Source: Aquilaria yunnanensis
Taxonomy: Eukaryota > Streptophyta > Magnoliopsida > Malvales > Thymelaeaceae
Reading direction: 5' to 3'
NCBI GenBank assembly: GCA_039654915.1
Contig: CM077594.1
Span: forward strand, 16,491,001 to 16,555,000
DNA: 64,000 nt
The notes beneath the pieces are model-generated. The model ran no database searches. It saw nothing but the letters and a program-made list of their open reading frames with translations, and was not told where the DNA came from. Position numbers and translations under genes: made by a program. Below, in pieces: positions 49,713 through 62,046 of the stretch; within the stretch, counting starts at the first letter, position 1; each line of letters starts with the position of its first letter.

Positions 49713-50741
49713 CGGTGATTTTAGTAGTGAGTCCAAGGCTATCATCTTTTTTCCAAATAGAGCACTGTTTTATGATTGCTTTGACAAAAGGAAGAAGTCC
49801 AACAATATCAAGCTCTATGTTCGTGAGGTATTCACGAGGACTCTCAAAATAGTAATAATTTGCTGAGCTGAAGGCCTTCTAAAAAAATTCATTTATATCA
49901 TTTTCCTTCATTCCCCAAAAGTCTGGGAGAATATGAAGTTTTACAATAACTAAATATTAGTAAAGAATAAAAGCAATGTTAGAAATAAAATCCAATTAAA
50001 ATATTTTGATCTAGGTATTTGAAATCTTTGATCATGTATATGGTGTTTATAAGATCTAGCCACTAATTGGTGACTGCCACTACCTGTACCAGTTTGCTGG
50101 TCGCCCTCCCTGATGATCAATGATCTTATAACCGATTGGTAACTGCCATATAATTGATCACTGAAAGATAAAATGCCGATTCATTGGCGAAGTCTTCTAC
50201 TTTTCTCTTGTTGTGAATACTTTTTTTTAATACTTCTTTTACGTCTTTATTCCTTAATACTAATTTTTTAAAGTTATATAATTGTTCTGGATTTCAATTC
50301 TATACATCAAACTTGAAATATAAAACGTAAGTACATACAGGTAATTTTTTATTCTGTCTTTTTCAGTTCTCCTATCTCTTCATTCTTGTTTTTAACGGAC
50401 TTATATTCGTTATTGTTAACGCATTTATCGCTAGTGTAAGCGAATGAATTTTCACATTCTTTTTTAATGGAAAATCATAGCGTTTAAAGTCATACATTCT
50501 CTCTTTACATTTTAATGTGTTCTTTGCCCATAAATATTATGTTAATCTAACTTACTGATTGGCCCAAATGAATGCCTGTTCACTACATGTGTTACGTGAA
50601 GACTATGTGACATGCACTGAATATATAAAAAATTAAAATATAAATAATACACATATCATAAAATAAACATTTACTTTTATTTTTTTTGTTACTTTTTGTA
50701 ATTAATATAACAATTTAATCACTACTAAATTTTCATGCTTT

Positions 50742-51030
50742 TCCAACGGTTTTTTTACTAACGACCAAGTCGTTGGTAATTACCAACGCATAGGACCGTT
50801 GGTGTCAATTTATAACGTGCACGCATTGGTAGCACAGTCATTGGTAATTAGCAACGGTGAGGACCATTGGTAAGTTTTCAACTTTGACGCTTTGGTAGAA
50901 GGTCATATGCAATTGGGGCTCTTATTGTGGGCTCATTTACCGACGACTAGGCCGTTGGTAAATTTTTAAATGAAACTGTGCGTTTCAATTGAAAATGTAC
51001 CAATGACTAGCTGTTGGTAATAGGTTTTTT
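50742..51030. promoter_or_regulatory. Left subterminal motif array of CACTA-2
   Basis: About ten CGTTGGTAA / TTACCAACG motifs, several decayed (for example 'cattggtaa'), begin just inside the left end. Confidence 0.75.
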
Positions 51031-51699
51031 AAATCTCTCTCCTTCCTCCTTCAGATTCAGTCGTGCATTTCGGGGGGGAGAGGACCTTTAGCTCGCTGCC
51101 GCTGCACCGCTTGCATTGCCACCGACGAAGCTCCTTGGCCGGCCGTTTTGCGTCACTTTTCCCCCCATTTCGTAGATCTACTGCTAATATTTTGGGTAGG
51201 GGTGTATTTTTATAGTTATTGTTTTGATTTTAAGTATATAGTAGAAATTTTCGTTAGTTTGAGTTTTTGAGCTTCATTTTGTCAATTTGAACTCTTCTTT
51301 GAGGTTCCAAAGTTGGCCATTGTTATTCCTCAGGTTCTAAAATTGTTAGATGTAAGTTTTATTATTTTTTTTTCTATATTCAAAAATTTTAGTTATTTTG
51401 AGGGAAAAATTGTATTTTATTATTTATGTTGTGATTAAAATTTATGTATTATGATTGTGGTTCCTACAATGCTCTGGCTATTTGAGTTGGGTATTTTCCA
51501 TTTAATTTGTATTAATTATTTTTAATTTATGGGTAATTTTAGTGATGGAAAATGTGAAGATGAAATTTATTTATGGTATTTAATTATATTCAAGATAGGT
51601 ATTTTCATTTTTTCATATAGATTGTTGTATGAATTTATTTTTTCTATATTTTTTAGATCGTAATTGGTTGACTTAAGATTTAGTTTGAGTGATTTAGTC

Positions 51700-51933
51700 T
51701 TGGGTAATAATAATAATAATAAGATGTACCCAATAAAATAAAATAGTAATAGTAATGATAATAATAATAATAATAGAAGTAGTAGTAGTAGTAGTAATTT
51801 TTAGAAATTAATATTAATGAAATTAATAAAAATTACGATAACAATGGTTATAATCATGTTAATAACAAGAACAATAAGAAGGAGAATGATATATATGTAA
51901 TAATACGCTTAATAATAGCAATAATATGTACAG

Positions 51934-51964
<31 letters not shown>

Positions 51965-52850
51965 GTAATAATTATTTGTTCCCGATAACTATAATAACAA
52001 TAATAGTTCTAATAATAGTCATTATAATAATACGAATAATAATGATAATATTATTAATGATAATAGTAATAAGTACAAATAATAATAATAATAATAATAT
52101 AAATAGTAATAATACTAAGAATATAATAATAATAATAATAATACTGAAAATAATAAAAATAATAAATATATATAGTATGTTCGAAATTGGAATAATAATA
52201 ATAATGCAAGTAATAATAATAATAAGAATAATAATAATAATGATAATAATAATATGATTTAAATTATTATAATAATAAGTATATTGATTATTAGAATAAT
52301 TGTCATAGTTACTAATTAATTTACTAATGATAATTATGAAAATAATTATACTATTAATTATAATTATTCCCATAATTATAATATTGTACTTAGTTTTACT
52401 AATGATAATAATGAAAATAATTATAATATTTATTGTTTTACTAATGATAATAATGAAAATAATTATAATATTTATTATAATTATACCAATAATAATTAAA
52501 TTGTAATAAATTTTACTAATGATAATAATGAAAATAATTATAAATTTAATTATAATCATTCCCATAATAATAATATTGTAATCAAGTTTACTAATGATAA
52601 CAATGAAAATAATTATAATATTATTTAGAAAATTACCCATACTAATAATATTGTTGGAATAATAATATCCATAATAATACTGATAATAATAATGACTAAT
52701 AGTATTAGTATTATATTAGTATACTTATACTAATATGCACGCACAATCATAATAATAATAATAATAATAATACTAATAAACATAATACTAATACTAATAC
52801 TCATACTATTAATAATTGAAAGGATGTGTTTTGTTATACATATATTTTGT
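51700..52850. repeat. AAT/ATA-rich trinucleotide array in CACTA-2
   Basis: About 1.1 kb of (AAT)n and related ATA, ATG and GTA triplets, with little else. Long frames on both strands coding almost only Ile, Asn and Tyr are artefacts of triplet periodicity. The array ends next to the first recognisable transposase sequence (52879). CACTA-1 has no such array in its longer 5' region. Confidence 0.92.
52321..52625. repeat. Minisatellite inside the AAT-rich array
   Basis: Five copies of a unit with the core TTTACTAATGATAATAATG start near 52321, 52395, 52437, 52512 and 52588. Spacing is about 75 bases, once about 42. Confidence 0.8.
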
Positions 52851-52878
52851 CCTTGTGATACATGGCAATGTGAGGGAA

Positions 52879-55800
52879 CACACATGAGTGGGAGTCCGAG
52901 GTTGATAAATTTATATCATTCTCTATCACTCATCCTGAAACAATAAATGGGTTAAAAATTCGCTGTCCTTGTCGGAAGTGTAAGAATTTACGGTTTAGAG
53001 TGTGTGAAGATGTCAAAGTTCATCTGTACAAATGGGGGTTCAAGCCTTTTTACTTGAACTGGACGACTCATGGAGAGCCATTTAATAAAACATCAGATAC
53101 AGAAGATATGTAGGTGGCTTTGATCACCTTTGAGCAGGGGTCTTCGACGAATCCATACGAAAAGATGGTATTAGATGCCGTTGGCCCTAATTACTTATAA
53201 TTTCCTGAAGACAATGATGCGCAGCCGAATGCAAGTGCACAACAATTTTTTCATCTTTTGAATTCCGCATCAACTCCTCTATAGGATGGGTGTCAAAATC
53301 ATTCTAAATTATCTGCTGCTGTTTGTCTTCTTAACCTTAAGTCAAAGTATCATATGTCACTGTCATGCTTTAATGGCATTGCACAACTAATGAAGGAGAC
53401 TTAACCTACAGATAGCAAGATGCAATCAAATTGGTTTGAAACGAAGAAATTAGTTTCGCAGTTGGGCCTGTATCACCAGAAGATTGACGTCTGTGTTAAT
53501 GATTGCATGTTGTTCTGGAAAGATGAAAGTAATCTTCGTATTTGTAAGTACTATGGAACTAAGAGATATAAGCCCAAAAAGGTTGTAGGGGTAAAGATCG
53601 GCCGAGAAAAACCATGTATTACTTACCACTAAGCCCTCGTCTGCAACGTTTATTTCCGTCAATGTTAATAGCAAAGCAGATTAAGTGGCATTAGGAGCAA
53701 AAACAAATCCCAGGTGTTATAAAACATCCATCATATGGTGAAGCTTAGAAATATTTTGATTGGACCTACCCATGGTTTGCTTCAGAACCACGAAATGTCT
53801 GATTGGGGTTGTGTGCCGATGGATTTACCCCTTTTGGACCATTTGGAAAATAGTATTCTTGTTTGCCTGTTATCGTTACTCCGTATAATTTGCCCCTTGG
53901 ATGTACATGAAAAAACCCTATATGTTCCATTCATTGTTGATTCCAGGTCCACGTAGCCCGAATTAAAAAATTGATGTTTATCTACAACCTCTAATAGAAA
54001 AGCTACAGCATCTGTGGTATGATGGCATTGAAACATGGGATTTGTCATTAAAAGAAAATTTTGTTCTTTAAGCAGCATTAATGTGGACCATAAATGACTT
54101 TTTGGCTTATGGCATGCTTTTAAGATGGATGACACATGGCCAATTGTCTTACTCTATTTGTTTGGCCGAAAGTAAGGCATTCCAACTTAAGTATGGTGGA
54201 AAAATTTCTTTTTTTGACTGTCACCGGCAATTTCTTACCTGGAACCACCCATATAGAAGAAATAGTATTTGTTTTAAGAAGGGGAAGTCAGAGAAGTTAT
54301 CGCCTCCCGAGCGCTTATCGGGTGAGGCTATATTTGAAAGACTCTCATGGCTTCCATCAATTGCTAATGATGGTCCACAACATTGCCGGTGTGATTATGG
54401 GAAATCACATAATTAGAAGAAGCAAAGCATTTTTTTGGAGTTACCCTATTGGGGGACGAACTTAATCCGCCATAATCTTGATGTTATGCATATTGAGAAG
54501 AACGTGTTTGAGAATATATGAAATACTGTTATGGATGTTAAGAAGAAAACGAAAGACAATGTTAAGGCACGAAAAGACCTCGAAATTTATTGTAATCAGT
54601 CGGAATTAAACATGGTTCCTCTTGATAATGGTCGTTCATTCAAACCAAAGGCAAGATTCACATTCGATGTTAACCAAAGCCAGGATGTGATCGCTTGGGT
54701 AAAATCTCTACAACTCCCTGATGGATATGTCTCGAATCTTGGGAGATGTGTTGGTAGCTTTGGTTGCTATGTATGGCATGAAGAGTCATGATTGTCATGT
54801 TATGATGCAAAGGCTTCTCACCATTGCCCTTGTAGCGCTTCCCGAGAATATATGGAAGCCATTAACGGAGTTAAGCCTTTTCTTTAGAGACTTGTGCTCT
54901 CCAGAGCTTCATGGTAATCACTTGTTGGCGTTGGAGGCAAATATTCCAATTATAATTTGTAAGCTTGAAAGAATTTTTCCTTCGAGGTTTTCTGATGTCA
55001 TGGAGCCATCTCCCAGTTCACTTGCCATATAAAGCAATGGTTGGAGGACCTGTTCAGTACCGATGGATGTATAAATTTGAGCGGTGCATGCATGACCTAA
55101 AAATGAAGGCTTTTAATACAGCTCATGTTGAGGGATTGATATGTGAAGCATACTTTATAGAGGAGACTTCCATCTTTTGCTGTCATTACTTTGAATCCCA
55201 TGTTCCCTTTATGATGAACCAAGTTCCGCGAAATGATGATGGTGGTCCTATCCCCTGTAATGGTGAGTTGTGGTCCATATTCACCTATCCAGGACATCCA
55301 TATGGTGCATGTAGATATAGATTCCTCACAGATGATGAACTCAGACTTGCAACCACATACGTTCTTCTAAACTGTGCCAAGATCAGGCTATATCTAAAGT
55401 AAGTCATCTTTAATGATCATCAAGCAGATTGATTATTTTGAAGTTCGGTACTAATCATCCGACAAAACTAACCTATTTCCTGCTCCCCCCATTTGATCAC
55501 AGTATGTTTGTCGATCAGGTAAGGGACAATGCACTCGATATTACCATATCTGAGATGGACATACACATTGAAAACAACTTTTCAAGCTGGCTCCGACACT
55601 ATGTATGCTAAATTCGACTCCCTATGTATTGCAATATGTTGCGTTTTAAAGTTCCACATATATTGTCCTAAAATGAAATTGTTTTACATAGGTTGATGAC
55701 CCAGGTAACAATATAGTCGATAACATCTTGTGGGATGTTGCATGTGGTCCCTCACGTTGAGATAATACATGGCCTGTTTATTTCACAAATGGCTACAAGT

Positions 55801-56474
55801 TTCACATAAGTGAATGGGGCAATGAAAAATTAACATTTAACAGTGGAATATGCATACGAAGCACGGGTTCAAGCAAAGTTAAATGTGATTTTTATGGTAT
55901 ATTAGAAGAAGTCATTCAACTCGAACATCCTGGCTATCTACATAAGAATGTTGTATTGTTTAGTTGCAACTGGTTTGACCCAACACCTGAATGTGGAACT
56001 TGAATCCATAAACAGTTTGGTTTAGTTAAGATCCAGGATAGCCGCAGATATCATAAGTTTGATCCTTTCATTTTAGCATCATAAGCTGACCAAGTTTACT
56101 ACACACCCTATCCGACAAAGTCATGTGACAGGGAAGATGTTTATCAAGAAAGTGGAGCTGTTATGAAGATAAAACCTAGATGAATCATCCAGTATGAAAT
56201 TGTTGACAGGGAAGATGTTTATCAAGAAAGTAGAGCCGTTATGAGTTAAACAATTGAAGATGAACCAGTTGAGGAGTTAGCTAACCTGGGTGTCGGTGAT
56301 GATATTGAAGAACATGTTCAAAGAATGGGTGTAATTGGGCTTGAAGAATATGTTGTTGAGGAGGGGGGTTCTAATGACGATACAAATGATGAAGAGGAGT
56401 TTCAATCCGATGAAATTGACATTGATGAAACTGAGGAGTTTGAGGACACTGGAAGCACTAGGTTAGGTGAATGA
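52879..56474 (+). pseudogene. TNP2-type transposase pseudogene of CACTA-2
   Basis: Homologous to 43240-46798. The first ~20 codons, including the start and the RSWMY motif, are absent and replaced by the AAT-rich array. In-frame stops occur early and repeatedly (for example TAG near 53108 and TGA at 54519-54521 where CACTA-1 has Trp), together with frameshifts. Recognisable blocks include CMLFWKDESNLRICKY and DVMHIEKNVFENI. The intron positions, including the GTAAGT donor near 55399, are conserved. No full product is possible. Confidence 0.93.
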
Positions 56475-56611
56475 AGAGGGCAGTGACTTTGTTTAGTCAT
56501 CACAAGTCATAAGTTGTATCCAACATATTTGGTATATTTATGTGAAGTCAGTACAATTCAATTAATGTCATATCAATGTTTATTTTTTTACTTAAATAAT
56601 AATAAATGCAG

Positions 56612-58378
56612 ATGTCGCGTAAATGGGATAACACATATAAGCGCCGACCTAGGAAAGGACTATTTGCGCAATTCAAAAAGGTCATGGAGCCAATACTTAA
56701 TGCTCGACAGAGGATGGGTTCTTCATCTCGGGCACAGGATGATGTAGGTGTAGAGACACAGGACACATCAATGCCAGCGACTGATGTCCACTCACATCAA
56801 AATCGATTTGGCGGAGGTGGAGGAACGACATCTAGACATGGCGGATGAGCGCGGCATGTTAGTCACCCAATCCTGACTCCTCATCCCTGAGACGAAGGCA
56901 TACATATTGATGACATCTCATCATCAATGTCACAGACACCAGCCCGAGCTCGGATGAGGATATCCCCACATAGTAACACATAAGTGATGAATATCCTACA
57001 AACTGTCTGAAAATGATAATATTAGTTACATTACTGTGAACCATCAACATATAACTGCTTATATACTATGATAAATCATTTGAACTGTGCAGATTAGTTC
57101 TAGCTGTAACGACACGGTTTGTGACACTATGTTTCACCACACATTTCAAACCATATTCTAATTGGTCATCCGTCTCTCCATCAGACCTTCAACAATGGTA
57201 GCGTGTTTTTGAGATATAACACGTAGATTACTATGATATGATGTATTACTGTTAAAATAACTACTTGCTTTTTTATGCTTTTAGTATTGAAATATTATCT
57301 TTTACAGAAGAGCTGTGAGTGGGATCCGATACACCATAATGAGGTGTATCGAGTATGGAATATCTTGGGAGTACAGCATTACATGAGCATGATGGCAGAA
57401 ATCAGACATGTCAAGGATCCTGTTAAATGTCAAGCAAAGGCAAACTTTATGTCCGATGCTACATATGTGAAAATGGAGGCATATTGGGCTACTTCGGAGT
57501 TCATTCAGAAGTCCGCTAGATTCAAGGCAATTCGAGCAACCGTAAGTGACAAGGATTCACAGTCTGGCTCTTGCAGCGCGACATATGCAGGGGGATCTAT
57601 CTTGATGTCTGCACATCGAGTTCAAATGGTATATATGCCATTTATGTTCTTCCATTTTACATTTAAGTAAATAATTAACATAAATTACCTATTAATCTGA
57701 CATATCATTCAATTAGAGAAAGAGAGAGATCCAGAAAAGAAGGACCGTAGGTTGTTTAAAGTCCTTTAAGCAACACATAAAATGAAGAATAGAAAATATG
57801 TTAGTAAGCGATGTGAAGAAGTTGTTGTAAGTATAATGACTTTTTTTTGTAAACTATTGTTAAGATACTTACCATGTTTTAGCAATAATGCCTGATTCAA
57901 ATGTGTTAATATGTTTCTGTAGACTCGTACCAGTGCTGAGATTGAGGAGCAAACACAACAAGAGGATGGATTAGAAGTAATTGATGAACTTGCAATCATT
58001 AGTACTGCATCTAAAAGGAAAAGGAGAGGGCGTGTTTTTGGTTTAGGATTTGAGCAGTGCATCATACCGGGACGCCAACTGCCTGGTGGACTCCCACCTA
58101 TTGACATCACACAGACACCGCAATTCAACGAGCAAGTACATAAGATAATGGCGGAGGAGAATGCGCAAAGGGATGCCGAGTACAAAAGGAAGCTGGAGAG
58201 ACTTAAGAGGAGATAAAGAGCAGAGATTGAGGCAAATAAGGCCACATTGGAGGCGAACCGGGCTCAGTTGGAGATTATTTGTCATTCGCCTAACCTTCCG
58301 TGCCCGCCGGCTCAACAAGTTCCACAGTTTTCAGATGACTCAGACTCGGAGGATGAGGAAATAGTCGGGTCTCCTTGA
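56612..58378 (+). pseudogene. Transposase_24 (TNPA-like) pseudogene of CACTA-2
   Basis: Homologous to 46958-48717 with the same exon order. It starts MSRKWDNTYKRR directly after an acceptor-like GCAG. The first exon gains stops (TGA near 56846 and near 56888) and later exons carry further lesions, such as TAA at about 58214. The central CEWDPIHHNEVYRVW block and the C-terminal coiled-coil remnant ending EDEEIVGSP remain clear. Confidence 0.9.
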
Positions 58379-58709
58379 TTGTCGTCTTGTACAAGTAAAT
58401 CATTTCATAATTTCATATGTTATCAGACTTGGACAAGATTATTAGACCTAAGACTCAGATAAAATTCCTAATATGTGCCGATCGTTGAACCTTGTATCGT
58501 TTGTTGCAGACATATATGTACTTGTTTTAATTCTGATGTATTACAGAATGTTTGATGGAAATTACTGAAATGAATGTACTTTTTTATATGTAATTCTGAT
58601 TGCTTAGCAAGGGCGTCAGAACTTTGAAATTGGTATCGCCATTTAGAAATTGTTTCAAATAGGGAAAAAAACAAAACAACCCCGCCCGGAACCGAAACTG
58701 AAAATTACT

Positions 58710-59318
58710 AATGCACGTGCACATTGGTAATTACCAACGCTCATACCAATGCGTTTACCAAAGTGTTAGGTCATTGGTAATTACCAACACGCACACACGT
58801 TGATAAGTACCAACTCTCATACCAATGCATGGACGTTGGTAATTATTAACGTGCTCGCACATTGGTAAGTACCAACTCTCGTACCAACGCATGGACGTTG
58901 GTAATTATCAACGCATGCTCGTTGGTAATTACCAATACGCTTACCAACACGTAAGGCCGTTGGCACGTTGGTAAGTACCAACTCTCGTACCAACGCGCTA
59001 CACCATTGGTAATTACCAACACGTATGCACATTGGTAATTACCAACGGCCTCATGCATTGGTAATTACCAACGTGACGACGCGTTGGTAACAAAAAATAC
59101 GCATTGGAAACAAAGGCCTATACCTGACCGTTGGTAATTATCAACTCGCATTTTACCAACGTGCATACGTTGGAATTTACTAATGTGTTAATTTTTGCGT
59201 ATTGGTAAAAAATTTTTCAACGAATTGATTACCAACGTGCGTTTACCAACGGCTTTGCGTTGGTAATTTCAGTTTACCAACGCACAGCTATTGGTAAATG
59301 CGCGTTGGTAGATACAGG
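58710..59318. promoter_or_regulatory. Right subterminal motif array of CACTA-2
   Basis: Many TTACCAACG / CGTTGGTAA motifs alternate in orientation, often as GTTGGTAATTACCAAC palindromes. Almost all have the CAACG/CAACA form; the CAACTG form common in CACTA-1 is rare apart from 'caactctc'. Short direct duplications within the array repeat 'accaactctcgtaccaacg'. Confidence 0.85.
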
Positions 59319-59334
59319 AATTTTAGTAGTGAAT

Positions 59335-61292
59335 GGATGGTAGCAGCTTAAAGGTCCCTTTGGGGTTGAACAATATCCCTCAATTAGATTTCTGGTACAT
59401 GCTAGCCCAACTAAATATCTTCTATCATATATATTTTATTTATATTTGACAATTTATGATGAAAAAAATTAGAATACATATAAAATTTGTAAAATTAAAT
59501 TATTAAACAAATTATATCATCTAAAAATAATATTCTAATATTTATTTTTTGCAATAACAGTAATGGTATACGACGTGTTATTCCATGCGTTATACCTTAA
59601 AATTTTTGGGTGCGATATACCTAGCGGTAACGGTATTTAACACCTTGGTTACACGTGACATGTGACTTATAAAACAAATGAATATCAACATTACACATAG
59701 AGTTATCAGGTCAACTAATAAGTGGTAAGTGAACCCTCTCACAGGCTAATTGCAAAGCCAAGCCCTCCCTCCCCGGCTTTCTCTTTTTTTAAACCCTTAA
59801 CTTTGGTTTATCAGTAAGAATCAAAGGATATGCAAATACAAAACCAAGTTACTGGATATGTGAGTTTAAAAAATAAGTGCTAAGATTAAAAGCTATGCAA
59901 GTATGAAGTTAATGTCTAATATCAATTGGTTATAGCCGAGTTTCGGTAAAGCTTCCGTTTGGGTCATGGAAGGCCAGATGTGGGACACATGTCAAGAGAA
60001 GAAGAGTGATTATATTTGAGCATGAGAAAAAAGTTCAGAGGTGAGTTTGGCAGGAACATAAAATCCTGGAGGCCAAGGAGGGAATTGTTCCTTAATACTT
60101 TCTTTTTGCCCTTTCGAAAATATTAAAGTTTTGAGTTATTAATTTTAGAGAGAACGTGCAGAACACCAATACACAAGTAAAACAACGCGCATAAACCTTG
60201 TAGTCACACATTGGCGGGTCAAATGAAGCACTATGATTTTTAGTCAAGCCGCCCGAAATTTCCTTAATGTGTGATTTGATACACCAACCGAGGAAATTAA
60301 GGAGCCACTTAATTTTTTATGTGTTTATTGAATTCTAGCTAAAAAAGCTACGTCGCTCCTCTATATTTCCATGTAAGCTACAATATGTACAAGCAAAATA
60401 AACTCGTACTTGAGGTTAATAAAAAGTTGTAGCAAGATGGTGAGTAATCATATTGCAACCTTTAGGTCCCCCATGCTGAGTTTGTTTGTTTGAGACATGG
60501 GCCTCCTTTAGGCAACATCCAAGTAATTTGAGTTATCCCAATATCCTCTTCCCTCAACTACTGTAAACCATTTACTTGTAATGATTCGTATTACTAAGTG
60601 AAATATTGTAATCTCTAGGCCTATGATAAAAAATGCAAAAATGAAATTTGAAGCTAATGGCTTATGTTAGAATAATATACTCCAAAAGGAAAATTAAACT
60701 CCTGTTACTCCAATGAAGCGTATGATTTAAAATTTTAGAATCGAACCATTACTATTAAAGATCATTATCAATGGTTCTTTACTGCCAAAAGATAAAAATA
60801 AATGGTCAAAACCTCAAATTGCAAAACGCTCTAATAGAATAGTAATTCTAGAGACATTAATAACAAAGCTCTTCCCAAATGATCACTCGCAATAATAATA
60901 CCAATTCCTAAAGATGCATGAGCATGGAAAAATGCAGCATCTAGCTACTTCTAATTTAACAAACCTATCCTTTTAGGTATCATCATTCAATTCCCATCTG
61001 CTTTTTGCACTGCTAAAGAACTCTAAAATGGGTTCAACGGTCCCATATATAATAACAGCAATATTCAAATTAAAGTGTGATAAGTAAAAGTAAAATGTAA
61101 TTGAAAAAGCATACACACGAATTCGTACCTTAGCTTTGTTTAGAGGCACAGTTCTTTGCACACCCAAAATTAAAACGTCACAAAATGATGAACACAAGCA
61201 CTCACAACAGAATAATCCATCTTAAGATGCTTAGTCTTCTCCTAATTATATATATTAACGTAATTAATTCCATCTTAATTAATGACTACTCA
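59335..61292. other. Intergenic DNA downstream of the E6-like gene
   Basis: AT-rich, with no gene recognised. The last ~100 bases should hold the 3' untranslated region of the minus-strand E6-like gene. Confidence 0.5.
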
Positions 61293-61967
61293 TCAAGGCT
61301 GGTCGAACTCTTCTTGCTCGAACTCCTCCTCGTTCTGATAAGTATTCCTCCCCTGACGGCCGTTGCCGTAGTAACCGCCGCCGGCACCGCCATTGTTGTA
61401 GTAGACAACGTCTCTTGCTCTTGAGTTGCCAAAGCTGTCAGGGTACCTCTCTGAGTTCCTTTCAGTGTTGATGTCGACAAAGTACTTGCCTTTCTCTAGA
61501 AACCTCGTATCGCTCATGCCTTGCCTCTCTGTGATCTGGTTTTCATTGTTGTTGTTGTGGTAGGTGCTCCTCTCTGCAAATCTCGCTTCTCCAAAGTTCT
61601 GCTGCTTCTCATTATTCCGGTATGCATTGTTGTTGTTACTGGGTATGGCGTTGTAGGGTTCGTTAGGGTGGTATTTGACAGGGGTGACGTAGGGTTTGTA
61701 GGCGCCCTTGGAGGTGGTGGTGGATTCCGTTGGGATTTCGTCCGCCTGATCACGGCCATAGAGCCCGTAGCCGCTCTCCGTCTGTGCGTAGAAGCTCGGT
61801 TCTTGCTCTTGCCTTTGTGCCTCCGGGGTGAAACTGTTGGGCTGTTGTGTGCTGGGGACGGTATTGTCATTGTTGGAGACTTTGTTAAAGAACTCTCGAG
61901 CATGGATTTGGATGGAGAAGAAGGCGAGGAGGAAGAGGATGGAGATGAATTTTGGTGAGGAAGCCAT
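61293..61967 (-). CDS. E6-like secreted protein, single exon
   Basis: The frame reads 224 residues from ATG at 61967 to a stop at 61293-61295. Residues 1-23 form a signal peptide (MASSPKFISILFLLAFFSIQ, then IHA before R24), so the product should enter the secretory pathway and reach the cell wall or apoplast. The rest is hydrophilic and low-complexity. It has the features of plant protein E6: GYGLYGRD (66-73), KPYVTPVKYHPNEPYN (91-106), Asn-rich runs, QGMSDTRFLEKGKYF (149-163), a Gly-rich patch (193-203) and an acidic tail ending EQEEFDQP. E6 was first described from cotton fibre; its biochemical role is not established. A TATA box lies 71 bases upstream of the ATG. No lesion seen. Confidence 0.92.
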   Translation of the reverse strand: MASSPKFISILFLLAFFSIQIHAREFFNKVSNNDNTVPSTQQPNSFTPEAQRQEQEPSFYAQTESGYGLYGRDQADEIPTESTTTSKGAYKPYVTPVKYHPNEPYNAIPSNNNNAYRNNEKQQNFGEARFAERSTYHNNNNENQITERQGMSDTRFLEKGKYFVDINTERNSERYPDSFGNSRARDVVYYNNGGAGGGYYGNGRQGRNTYQNEEEFEQEEFDQP

Positions 61968-62037
61968 GGGAACTTCAAGCTGCTCAAAGTGTTAATGGAG
62001 TTTGTGAGGATGGAGAGAGGGAAGGGGACAGTCTAAT

Positions 62038-62046
62038 CTTTATATA
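62038..62046 (-). promoter_or_regulatory. TATA box of the E6-like gene
   Basis: Minus-strand TATATAAAG ends 71 bases before the ATG at 61967, which would place transcription start around 62010 and leave a ~40-base leader. A pyrimidine-rich plus-strand tract (about 62095-62145) lies just upstream. Confidence 0.7.

Larger units (their letters stand above)
39792..49729 (+). mobile_element. CACTA-1, nearly complete autonomous-type CACTA (En/Spm) transposon
   Basis: The ends are CACTACTAAAA at 39792 and inverted TTTTAGTAGTG at 49729. AGT is present exactly at both sides (39789-39791, 49730-49732). Length is 9938 bp. In order it contains a left subterminal motif array, a promoter-like and untranslated-exon region, a TNP2-type transposase gene with one stop (43181-46798), a Transposase_24/TNPA-like gene that appears intact (46958-48717), and a right subterminal array. 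Perfect duplications and a single coding lesion point to a recent insertion. Confidence 0.95.
39353..50215. mobile_element. Outer non-autonomous CACTA element, split by CACTA-1
   Basis: The left end CACTACAAGAAAAC (39353) has a diverged inverted partner ending 'ttttctcttgttgtg' at 50215. AAT flanks both sides (39350-39352, 50216-50218). Without the inner element and its 3-bp duplication it is about 0.92 kb. It has no coding capacity but carries short 'accgatta/gattggta'-type motifs near both ends. The ends differ from those of CACTA-1, so it belongs to another CACTA family. Confidence 0.8.
50720..59331 (+). mobile_element. CACTA-2, defective sister CACTA transposon
   Basis: The ends CACTACTAAA (50720) and inverted TTTTAGTAGTG (59331) match CACTA-1, and AAT flanks both sides exactly (50717-50719, 59332-59334). 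Length is 8612 bp. It has the same gene order and orientation as CACTA-1, but both genes carry many stops and frameshifts and the start of the transposase is missing. Long stretches are about 85-90% identical to CACTA-1 by eye, so the two are members of one family and not a recent duplication. Confidence 0.93.

Noticed and set aside
51972..52640. 222-codon frame on the minus strand
   Set aside because: It lies wholly in the AAT-rich array and encodes almost only Ile, Asn and Tyr; triplet repeats create open frames without selection.
61514..61987. Alternative frames of 145-157 codons on both strands over the E6-like gene
   Set aside because: They are low-complexity shadows. The 61293-61967 frame has a signal peptide, E6 motifs and a correctly placed TATA box.
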